Below, piece by piece: positions 1-6,804 of a stretch of DNA of 31,679 bases. Position 1 is the stretch's first letter. Each line of letters starts with the position of its first letter. A program made the translations under genes and the position numbers. Source of the DNA: Candidatus Pelagibacterales bacterium (GTDB taxonomy: Bacteria > Pseudomonadota > Alphaproteobacteria > TMED109); contig PBIU01000001.1 of NCBI GenBank assembly GCA_002720535.1, forward strand, positions 1-31,679. Reading direction: 5' to 3'. The notes beneath the pieces were generated by a model, which was given only the letters and a program-made list of their open reading frames with translations, was not told where the DNA came from and searched no databases.

Positions 1-1
1 A

Positions 2-835
2 ATTAATGATTTTAACAAGAAATATGGTCATTTAAGGCCAGGTACATATGATATTTCTTCTAAAAGCTATAGGGAGATTGATCCTATAGAACTATTTGGG
101 GATAGGAGCATAAATTTAAATAATAAAATTTTTATTTTTAATAAAAGAGAATTAAATAAAATTAATAAATTAATAAACGATTATAAACTTCCATTTGCAG
201 ATACATCTGAATTCTTAAGATATGTTACGAACTCAATACAAGCTAGAGAAAATTCAAAGTTTAATTTTACTAAAGTAATAGATCTTATTTTTGAACGAGT
301 AAAAGAAATTTCTAAAATTTATTCTATTTCTATTGATGATTTGTCATATTTATCAATAGAAAGATTAGCAATAATAGAAAAAGGTGATTATAAAGAAAAT
401 AAAAAGGAAATATTAAGCCTAATAAAAATAAATAAAAAACAACATAAAATTAATACCTCTATAAAGCTTCCCCAATTGATTATGGATGCTAATCATGCTG
501 TTGTAATACCTTTTCAAGTATCGTCACCTAATTTTATAACTAATAAAATTATTGAAGCTGAAATCAAGTACATACAAAGTTTTGAAGATAAATCTATTTT
601 AGATAACAAAATTGTATTAATTGAAAGCGCAGATCCTGGATATGACTGGCTTTTTACTACGAAATTTAAGGGTTTATTAACAAAATATGGTGGTGCAAAT
701 TCTCATATGGCAATTAGATGTGCAGAATTAAATATTCCTGCTGCTATAGGTTGTGGTGAAGAATTATTTGAACATATGAAAAAATTTAAGCAATTACGTT
801 TAAATTGTTCGTCATCATTAATTCAACCAATTTAA
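2..835 (+). CDS. Glutamine kinase-like protein (PEP-synthase family), C-terminal part only
   Basis: The reading frame is open from base 2 and has no start in the window, so this is the last 277 residues of a larger protein. An in-frame TTG at 341 is an internal Leu codon, not a start. The start of the visible part has the conserved stretch YGHLRPGTYDI seen in PEP-synthase-like proteins. Near the C-terminus is a swivelling phosphohistidine domain with GGANSHMAIRCAE; the presumed phosphorylated His is encoded at 704-706. The His domain ends the protein, as in Campylobacter Cj1418 and rifampicin phosphotransferases, and is not followed by a PEP-binding barrel as in true PEP synthase. Cj1418 converts L-glutamine and ATP to glutamine phosphate, AMP and Pi. 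The neighbouring genes match the next steps of that pathway, which is the main reason for this call over a generic PEP-utilising enzyme. The next gene follows after 9 bases. Confidence 0.8.
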   Translation: MNDFNKKYGHLRPGTYDISSKSYREIDPIELFGDRSINLNNKIFIFNKRELNKINKLINDYKLPFADTSEFLRYVTNSIQARENSKFNFTKVIDLIFERVKEISKIYSISIDDLSYLSIERLAIIEKGDYKENKKEILSLIKINKKQHKINTSIKLPQLIMDANHAVVIPFQVSSPNFITNKIIEAEIKYIQSFEDKSILDNKIVLIESADPGYDWLFTTKFKGLLTKYGGANSHMAIRCAELNIPAAIGCGEELFEHMKKFKQLRLNCSSSLIQPI

Positions 836-844
836 GGAAAAATA

Positions 845-1360
845 ATGGTTATTTGGTCAATTGGGCTAGCAGGATCTGGAAAATCAACAATTTCAAATAT
901 TATTTATGAAAAATTTATAAATAATAAACTTCCCACAGTTTTATTAGATGGTGATGAAATAAGAAGTATATTTGGAGATGATTTAGGATATAGTTTAAAT
1001 GATAGACTAAAAAATGCATCAAGGATTAGAGAGTTATGTAAACTATTAGATAGGCATGGGATTCATGTAGTTTGTGCAATTTTGTCAATATCGGAAAAGG
1101 ACAGAAATTGGTGTAGAAAGAATTTTTCATCTTATAAAGAAATATTTGTTAATACACCCATAGAATTAATAGAAGAAAGAGGGTATAGGGATTTATATAA
1201 AAAATATGATAACGGCTTAATAGAAAATGTAGTGGGGAAAGATATTAAATTTGATCAGCCATATAATTCTGATTATGTGATTAATAATGTTAAATCAAAA
1301 AAAATATTTATTGAAGAAGGAGCTAAAATAGTAAATTCTCTTTTAGTCAATTTAAAATGA
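845..1360 (+). CDS. CDP-amidate 3'-kinase-like protein (adenylylsulfate kinase fold)
   Basis: This 171-residue protein has the adenylylsulfate kinase fold: a P-loop GLAGSGKST at residues 7-15 and LDGDEIRS at 34-41, where true APS kinases usually have DGDNVR. No ATP sulfurylase or other sulfate-assimilation gene is nearby. The family also contains Campylobacter Cj1415, annotated as CysC but shown to phosphorylate the 3'-hydroxyl of cytidine diphosphoramidate. Its position between a Cj1418-like and a Cj1417/Cj1416-like gene makes the same role likely here. The ATG is preceded by AAGGAA at 835-840. The stop overlaps the next start by four bases (ATGA), so translation is probably coupled. APS kinase activity cannot be excluded from sequence alone. 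Confidence 0.8.
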   Translation: MVIWSIGLAGSGKSTISNIIYEKFINNKLPTVLLDGDEIRSIFGDDLGYSLNDRLKNASRIRELCKLLDRHGIHVVCAILSISEKDRNWCRKNFSSYKEIFVNTPIELIEERGYRDLYKKYDNGLIENVVGKDIKFDQPYNSDYVINNVKSKKIFIEEGAKIVNSLLVNLK

Positions 1361-2028
1361 ATTACAAATATATTTATGAAAACCCTTCTGAAAATAGACA
1401 GCTTTATATGTACTCGGACTATAATGGTAAGGAGTTTATTGAGGCCTATAAAAAAAGTAGAAGTGATGTACTGATAAAATGTTTAAAAAAAATAAATAGT
1501 ACAGAGGAAAAGTTAGAAACTACAAATAAATTATTAAAACTTTCTAATTATAATCATATAAAAAAAGACGAGATAATATCTATTTTTTGCAATATTCTAA
1601 ATGATAGATTTATTAATTTTGAAAGAGAAATAATCAACTCAGACTTAACTGAGGCTATTAATGATTTAAGTTCTATCTATATTCAAGCTAAAAATAATCA
1701 ATCTTTGAATAAATTAAAATTAGATAATTTAGTAAAAACATTTGAAACAAAAAAAAATTTTTCTAGTGAAATACAAAATTCTTTCGATGCGTCATTAATA
1801 TCTAATGAAATAGATGAAATATTTCATTTTCTTTTCTCTTTTATAATTATTAAGCATTTTATTTCTTTTAAGTCGCTTAAATATTTTAACACACTTTTAA
1901 AGCTGAATGATTTATTAATATATAGGTTTTATAATATGAATTTTATAAATGTTGAATTATTATTGTGTGCAATATCAATAGAATTAAAAATTTATTCAAG
2001 TTTAGAAGAAGATATTTTAGGAGTTTAA
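1357..2028 (+). CDS. Unknown protein within the phosphoramidate-type gene block
   Basis: I do not recognise this 223-residue protein. It is rich in Lys, Asn, Ile and Leu and looks mostly helical. There is no signal peptide, P-loop, cysteine cluster or obvious catalytic motif. A hydrophobic stretch around residues 150-165 (FHFLFSFIIIKHFISF) could be a buried helix or a single membrane-associated segment. The gene overlaps its upstream neighbour by four bases, and its stop is directly followed by the ATG of the formyltransferase-like gene, so it belongs to the same translational unit. The reading frame is intact and includes a run of nine A. By position it could be an accessory factor or a diverged transferase for the same modification, but nothing in the sequence proves that. 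Confidence 0.75.
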   Translation: MNYKYIYENPSENRQLYMYSDYNGKEFIEAYKKSRSDVLIKCLKKINSTEEKLETTNKLLKLSNYNHIKKDEIISIFCNILNDRFINFEREIINSDLTEAINDLSSIYIQAKNNQSLNKLKLDNLVKTFETKKNFSSEIQNSFDASLISNEIDEIFHFLFSFIIIKHFISFKSLKYFNTLLKLNDLLIYRFYNMNFINVELLLCAISIELKIYSSLEEDILGV

Positions 2029-2763
2029 ATGCAATTTAGCTTAATATTAGCAAATACCGCAAGGTCTCAAGCGTATATTCAGACTTTAATATCTCAAGAT
2101 ATAATACCAAAAGAAGTTTTTATTCTTAATGATAAAAATAAAAAGAAACTAGGTAAGATAACAAAAAAATATATAAACTCTAATATAAATAATAATATAT
2201 ATTCATTTCAATTAGCTATATTAAATATTAATGAAGATTTAGTTAGATCATTATCTAAATTAGACATACCTTATACAATTATTAATTCTCCAGATATAAA
2301 TTCAGAAGAGTTATATGAGGTTTTGTTAAAAAGTGATACAAAGTTATGTATTGTATCTGTTTATGCTGGTCAAATTTTAAAATCCAAAATATTAGGTTTA
2401 AAAAAATCTTTTATGCATGTTCATAGCGGAAAACTTCCGGAATATAGGGGAAGTACAACGTTATATTATTCCTTGCTAGAAGAAAATAAAGTTGCAGCAA
2501 GTGCAATTATGATAAATGAAGGTATAGATACTGGTGATATAGTTTATTTTAAAGAGTTTGATTTTAATTTTGATCCTGAATTAATTGATTTAATATTCGA
2601 TCCGTTACTTAGAGCTGTAGTTTTAATTGATGCAATCAAATTGTTATCAAGTAAAAATAAAAAACCTATAGTACAAGAAGGAATAGATGGTGAAGATTAT
2701 TATATCATTCATCCACTATTAAAACATTTAGCTATTTTAAAGGAAAAAAATAAATGTATGTAG
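2029..2763 (+). CDS. Formyltransferase-family protein with altered catalytic Asn
   Basis: This 244-residue protein has the core of the 10-formyltetrahydrofolate-dependent transferase fold (GART/Fmt/ArnA-N family). The key segment at residues 130-145 reads HVHSGKLPEYRGSTT, corresponding to the usual NxHxSLLPxYRG, and NEGIDTGDI at 163-171 carries the conserved Asp (Asp167). The catalytic His is His132, but the position normally occupied by Asn is His130. It is shorter than methionyl-tRNA formyltransferase (about 310 residues) and lacks its C-terminal domain, so it is not the housekeeping Fmt. Such proteins in polysaccharide clusters usually N-formylate an amino sugar. Here it sits inside the phosphoramidate-type block, overlapping the following gene by ten bases. 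The substrate is unknown, and the Asn change leaves the activity open. Confidence 0.75.
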   Translation: MQFSLILANTARSQAYIQTLISQDIIPKEVFILNDKNKKKLGKITKKYINSNINNNIYSFQLAILNINEDLVRSLSKLDIPYTIINSPDINSEELYEVLLKSDTKLCIVSVYAGQILKSKILGLKKSFMHVHSGKLPEYRGSTTLYYSLLEENKVAASAIMINEGIDTGDIVYFKEFDFNFDPELIDLIFDPLLRAVVLIDAIKLLSSKNKKPIVQEGIDGEDYYIIHPLLKHLAILKEKNKCM

Positions 2764-3404
2764 GTATTACCGTTCAAAATATTAATCATCCTAACTATTC
2801 TGAAAAAGGACATTATTTAAATGTAAGATGGCAAGATTTTGCAGAAGCTTCAGGTTTTACTTTAATTCCTCTAACTAGTGTTAGTCTTGCGGATCAAATG
2901 ATAAGAGAAAAATATATACAAGCAATAATTCTATCTGGTGGAGGAAATTTATCTAAGGATTTTTATAATAAAAATATACTTAAAGAAAACAATAATAATA
3001 TAGATTTAGATAGGGAGATTATAGAGAAGAGACTAATTAAATATTCATTAGAAATAAATATACCACTAATTGGAATTTGCCGAGGAATGCAAGCGCTAGC
3101 TATGTATTTTGGTAGCCAACTATCTCGAGTTGAAAAACATGTAAAGACCAGACATGTTTTAGATTATCATTGCCCTGTATTAGAAAAAAATATAATTAGA
3201 GAAGTCAATTCTTATCACGACTATGGTGTAATGGATGCTGATGTACCTAAAGGCTTTAAAATTAATGTGAAGTATTTAAATACAGTGGAGCAAATGTTTC
3301 ATGATAATCAGAAAATGTTAGGAATCATGTGGCATCCAGAGAGAGAGGATAAATTTTCTAATCTAGATATAGAATTATTTAGAAAATTTTTAGGCTTAAA
3401 ATGA
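2754..3404 (+). CDS. Gamma-glutamyl-CDP-amidate hydrolase-like protein (class I amidotransferase fold)
   Basis: This 216-residue protein has a class I glutamine-amidotransferase/peptidase C26 fold. The nucleophile elbow GICRGMQ has Cys109, and WHPERE supplies His194 and Glu196, so the Cys-His-Glu triad is complete. An oxyanion-type ILSGGG stretch lies at residues 59-64. The best functional match by context is Campylobacter Cj1417, which releases glutamate from gamma-L-glutamyl-CDP-amidate to give cytidine diphosphoramidate. PuuD-like gamma-glutamyl-GABA hydrolases share the fold, but no putrescine genes are nearby. The start is set by AGGA at about 2741, nine or so bases upstream of the ATG, which lies within the end of the formyltransferase gene. 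The stop overlaps the next gene by four bases. Confidence 0.82.
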   Translation: MYVGITVQNINHPNYSEKGHYLNVRWQDFAEASGFTLIPLTSVSLADQMIREKYIQAIILSGGGNLSKDFYNKNILKENNNNIDLDREIIEKRLIKYSLEINIPLIGICRGMQALAMYFGSQLSRVEKHVKTRHVLDYHCPVLEKNIIREVNSYHDYGVMDADVPKGFKINVKYLNTVEQMFHDNQKMLGIMWHPEREDKFSNLDIELFRKFLGLK

Positions 3405-4183
3405 ATATAATAATATTAGCAGCTGGAAGGGGAACAAGATTAGGTAAACATAATAATAATAAACCTAAATGTTTGTTTGAAATAAATGGCTTAAGTCTTA
3501 TTGAGAGAAATTTGATATTTTTTAAATATGCTAATCTTAACCCAATTCTTGTTTCTGGCTTTGAAAAAGAAAAATTACATTTCTTAAATTTACCAATGAT
3601 TTATAACTCTGAATATAAAGAAACAAATATGTTATGGTCTTTATATCAAGCTTCTGATTATATGAATGAAGATTTTATAGTTTGTTATAGTGATATTTTA
3701 ATTAATTCACTTTTAGTAAAAAAACTAAAATCCTTTGATAATGGAATTGGGCTAATTATTGATAAAGATTGGTTAGAATACTGGCAGTTACGTTTTGATG
3801 ATCCCCTAATTGATGCTGAATCTTTAGAGGTTTCTAAAGATGGGTTTATATTAGATATAGGAAAAAAAGTTAATGAAATTTCTAAAATACAAGGTCAGTA
3901 TATTGGTTTTTTTAAGGTATCAGGAAAGGATAGATTATTATTTAAAGATAAATTAATTGATTATTGTGAAAATAAAAAAACAAATCATATTGCACGAAAA
4001 GCATATTTAACTGATTTTTTGCAATATTTAATTAATGATGACTTAAAAATAAAAGAAATTCCTATTAATGGTGACTGGATTGAAATAGATAATCATAATG
4101 ATGTTAATGCAGCAAAAAAGTCAGGAAGACTATCTAAGATAGAAAGAGATGTTAACAGAATCATGAATAAAAATAATCTATGA
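3401..4183 (+). CDS. CTP:phosphoglutamine cytidylyltransferase-like protein
   Basis: This 260-residue protein is a nucleotidyltransferase of the LicC/Cj1416 type. The N-terminus has LAAGRGTRL at residues 6-14 followed by KPKCL (21-25), the nucleotide-binding loop and its lysine. ETNMLWSLYQA (74-84) is typical of small-molecule cytidylyltransferases, and YSD (96-98) gives a metal-binding Asp. DWIEIDNHND near residue 230 carries the second acidic site. Cj1416 joins CTP and L-glutamine phosphate to form CDP-L-glutamine. Placed directly after the amidate hydrolase and in the same operon as the kinase homologues, this is the likely role. A phosphocholine or sugar-phosphate cytidylyltransferase is the main alternative, but no choline kinase or transporter gene accompanies it. 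Confidence 0.82.
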   Translation: MNIIILAAGRGTRLGKHNNNKPKCLFEINGLSLIERNLIFFKYANLNPILVSGFEKEKLHFLNLPMIYNSEYKETNMLWSLYQASDYMNEDFIVCYSDILINSLLVKKLKSFDNGIGLIIDKDWLEYWQLRFDDPLIDAESLEVSKDGFILDIGKKVNEISKIQGQYIGFFKVSGKDRLLFKDKLIDYCENKKTNHIARKAYLTDFLQYLINDDLKIKEIPINGDWIEIDNHNDVNAAKKSGRLSKIERDVNRIMNKNNL

Positions 4184-4623
4184 ATATTAGAAAAATTAAA
4201 TTGGAAGATAGTACTCAGTTATTTAATTGGGTAAATAAGACAGATTCTTTATCAGTAAAAATAGAAAATCAAAAAAAAATAAATTTTAGTGCCCATAGTA
4301 AATGGTTTAGTGAAAGAATGAATGATCCTAATACAAGTATTTGGATTATAGAAAATAAAAACAAAATACCCATAGGGCAGATAAGGTTCCAGAAGAAAAT
4401 GGATAATTATTTTGATGTAGATATTTATCTTACAAAACATGAAAGAAAAAAAGGAGTTGCTAGTAAAGCTTTAAATTTAGCTATTAATAAAGTTAATTTT
4501 TGTTCTTTTAGAGCAATTATAAAAAAAAGTAACAGAAGATCATATAAATTTTTTTTAAAAAATGGTTTCTCTTTATCACATGAAGATAAAAATATGTGGG
4601 TATTAGTAAATATAAAAAAATGA
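4180..4623 (+). CDS. GNAT-family N-acetyltransferase
   Basis: This 147-residue protein has the GNAT fold. A central strand (FDVDIYLTK) is followed by the acetyl-CoA loop RKKGVASKAL around residues 87-96, and the C-terminal part has the usual NxRSxKFFxKNGF segment around 118-130. The size is normal for a stand-alone GNAT enzyme. The gene overlaps the cytidylyltransferase gene by four bases, and its TGA overlaps the ATG of the following glycosyltransferase. It probably acetylates an amino sugar or another precursor of the surface polymer; the substrate cannot be read from sequence. The RimI/RimJ-like architecture also allows protein substrates, but the context argues for polysaccharide synthesis. 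Confidence 0.8.
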   Translation: MNIRKIKLEDSTQLFNWVNKTDSLSVKIENQKKINFSAHSKWFSERMNDPNTSIWIIENKNKIPIGQIRFQKKMDNYFDVDIYLTKHERKKGVASKALNLAINKVNFCSFRAIIKKSNRRSYKFFLKNGFSLSHEDKNMWVLVNIKK

Positions 4624-5717
4624 AAAGACTTACTATCTTTATATTATTGCCATCCTTTGCTAGTGGGGGGGCCGAAAGAGTTACCATTAGTTTAATAGAA
4701 AATTTGGATAAAAGTAATTTTAATTATTTTTTAGTAATGCAGAATACATATGGCCCACTGAAATGTAATATAGCAAAGAAGAAAATAATAAATTTAAATT
4801 CTTTAAAATTTAGATATGCTTTAATTAATTTAGTTAAAGTTATATATAAAAAAAAACCAAAAGTGATATTCTCTACTTTTCCACATATGACAATATTTCT
4901 CTTAATTATTAAGAAAATATTTTTTCCTAAAATGACAATAATTTCTAGAGAGCCTAATATGCCCTCAATTTCATTATTACATACTTCTAATTCTTATATA
5001 ATTCGTAAGTTATATAATATTTTTATGCCTTCCATAGATGGAGTAATAGCTAGTTCAACTGCAATGAAAAATGAATTATTACTTAAAGGTATAATTGCTA
5101 AAAAAATAGCTATTATATCTAATCCTATAAATACAAAAAAAATAAGAAATGTAGAAAAGGTTCATAGATTTGGAGGTAAGGGTTTGAGATTAGTATTTGT
5201 AGGTAGATTAGTTTACCAAAAAGGTTTAGATCGTTTAATACCTATACTTAAAAATATAAAAAATATTCATATAACAATTATTGGAGAAGGTTTAGAAAGG
5301 TCTAATTTAGAAAAGATAATAAAAAAGCATAAAATAAATGATAAAATAAGTTTTTTAGGACATTTAGATAGTCCTTATGCTTATGTGGCAGGCGCAGATT
5401 ATTTTGTTTTGCCATCTAGGTGGGAGGGCTTACCAAATGTAGTATTAGAGTCTTTGGCATTAGGAACTCCAGTCATTACAACCAAAGAAATATACGGATT
5501 AGAAGATTTAAAATATAATATTTTAAAAAACGATTTATTATTATGTAAAAATATAAAGGCTATGGCTAATTTAATAATAAAGTTATGTGAAAGAAAAGAC
5601 TATAAGAATCCTATATTAAGAAAGTCACTAATAAAAAATTATAATTCGCAGTCGCAATATAGTAAAAAGGTTTCTAATTTTATTGAAAAGATATTTTATG
5701 AGAACAAAACAAATTAG
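4620..5717 (+). CDS. GT4-type glycosyltransferase
   Basis: This cytoplasmic retaining glycosyltransferase has the GT-B fold of family 4. The N-terminal domain begins LPSFASGGAERV, typical of the family. The C-terminal domain has FVGRLVYQKGLDRLI and the donor-binding EGLPNVVLE (E-x7-E) motif around residues 268-276. I start it at the ATG at 4620, which overlaps the stop of the GNAT gene as ATGA, not at the in-frame GTG at 4596, because the mature family N-terminus begins with MKRLTIFILLPS. The length of 365 residues is normal. The Gly-Gly of GGAER is encoded inside a run of seven G (4665-4671), unusual in this AT-rich DNA. Acceptor and donor sugars are unknown. Confidence 0.9.
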   Translation: MKRLTIFILLPSFASGGAERVTISLIENLDKSNFNYFLVMQNTYGPLKCNIAKKKIINLNSLKFRYALINLVKVIYKKKPKVIFSTFPHMTIFLLIIKKIFFPKMTIISREPNMPSISLLHTSNSYIIRKLYNIFMPSIDGVIASSTAMKNELLLKGIIAKKIAIISNPINTKKIRNVEKVHRFGGKGLRLVFVGRLVYQKGLDRLIPILKNIKNIHITIIGEGLERSNLEKIIKKHKINDKISFLGHLDSPYAYVAGADYFVLPSRWEGLPNVVLESLALGTPVITTKEIYGLEDLKYNILKNDLLLCKNIKAMANLIIKLCERKDYKNPILRKSLIKNYNSQSQYSKKVSNFIEKIFYENKTN

Positions 5718-6801
5718 AGTTTTACATTTAATTTCTAGTTTGCAACAAGGTGGTGCTGAAAGACAATTAATAGAACTCGTTAAACAAAATAAAAATCATA
5801 TAATATGTCAATTAATTTCAGGAAATGCATTTGAAAATGAAATTAATAATAATAAAATTCAAATATTTGACTTAAAAACCAAAAGTTTATTTTCTTTTAT
5901 AATTAATATATACAAATTAAATCGAATTATAAAAAATAATAAGCCAGATATTATTAATGCATGGATGTATCATTCTAGTTTAATATTAGCGTTGATTAAG
6001 TTGATAAGGATTAAAAACAATATTCCATTAATTTGGGGATTACGTTGTTCTAATATGGATACTTCACATTATTCTATGTTATTAAAAATAGTTATTAAGT
6101 GTTGTAAATTTTATTCTTATATACCTGAGCTAATCGTAAACAATTCTGAAGCAGGTTTAAATTTTCATAAAAATTTAGGTTTCAAAAATAAGCATATCGT
6201 TATTCATAACGGAATAGATACTAGTAGGTTTCTTTTTAATGAAAAAATTAGAAATAACTTTAGAATTAATTATAAAATTTCTAAAACTGCAAAAGTATTA
6301 TTGTGTGTAGGAAGAAATGATCCCATGAAAGATCACGATACTCTCATTAAAACATTTAAGAAGTTAAAAAGGAAATTTCCTTCAGTTATTTTATTGTTGG
6401 CTGGCTTAGGCACAGAAAATATAAAAAATGTGAATAACATGATAACATTAGGTTCACGAAGAGATATTGAGCATATTTATTCTGCTAGTGATATTATTAT
6501 ATCATCATCTGCTTTTGGAGAAGGTTTTTCAAATGCTTTGGCAGAAGGAATGTCTAGTAAATTAATTCCTGTAGCAACTAAAGTTGGAGATGCACCACAT
6601 ATACTTGGAAATATAGGAAGACTTATAAAGCCTAAAAGTATCAAAGAACTTTATAGAGCTATTAAAGATATACTTGAACTAGACAATGATAGTTTTGAAA
6701 ACCAAAAAAAACTAGCGAGAAAAAGAATATTAAATAATTTTTCACAAAATAAGATGATAACATCATACAATAAATTATATTCTGAGATTGTAGATAAATA
6801 G
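5698..6801 (+). CDS. GT4-type glycosyltransferase
   Basis: A second GT-B glycosyltransferase of family 4, about 367 residues. LISSLQQGGAERQ near the N-terminus and GEGFSNALAEGMSS in the C-terminal domain (E-x7-E donor site) define the family. The ATG at 5698 is preferred over the in-frame TTG at 5683, which would add five unconserved residues. The gene begins 20 bases before the end of the upstream glycosyltransferase gene, so the two are translationally linked. It most likely adds one sugar to a lipid-linked repeat unit at the inner face of the cytoplasmic membrane. The sequence does not reveal the sugar. Confidence 0.9.
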   Translation: MRTKQIRVLHLISSLQQGGAERQLIELVKQNKNHIICQLISGNAFENEINNNKIQIFDLKTKSLFSFIINIYKLNRIIKNNKPDIINAWMYHSSLILALIKLIRIKNNIPLIWGLRCSNMDTSHYSMLLKIVIKCCKFYSYIPELIVNNSEAGLNFHKNLGFKNKHIVIHNGIDTSRFLFNEKIRNNFRINYKISKTAKVLLCVGRNDPMKDHDTLIKTFKKLKRKFPSVILLLAGLGTENIKNVNNMITLGSRRDIEHIYSASDIIISSSAFGEGFSNALAEGMSSKLIPVATKVGDAPHILGNIGRLIKPKSIKELYRAIKDILELDNDSFENQKKLARKRILNNFSQNKMITSYNKLYSEIVDK

Positions 6802-6804
6802 ATT

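Noticed and set aside
341..835. A 164-residue gene starting at TTG 341
   Set aside because: The frame is open from base 2 with family-like sequence before 341, so this is the end of a larger gene.
845..1360. Adenylylsulfate kinase (CysC) for sulfate assimilation
   Set aside because: The fold fits, but there is no sulfurylase or reductase nearby and the gene lies among four partners of the CDP-amidate pathway.
2754..3404. Gamma-glutamyl-GABA hydrolase (PuuD) of putrescine breakdown
   Set aside because: No other putrescine genes are present, and the gene is locked by overlaps into the phosphoramidate-type block.
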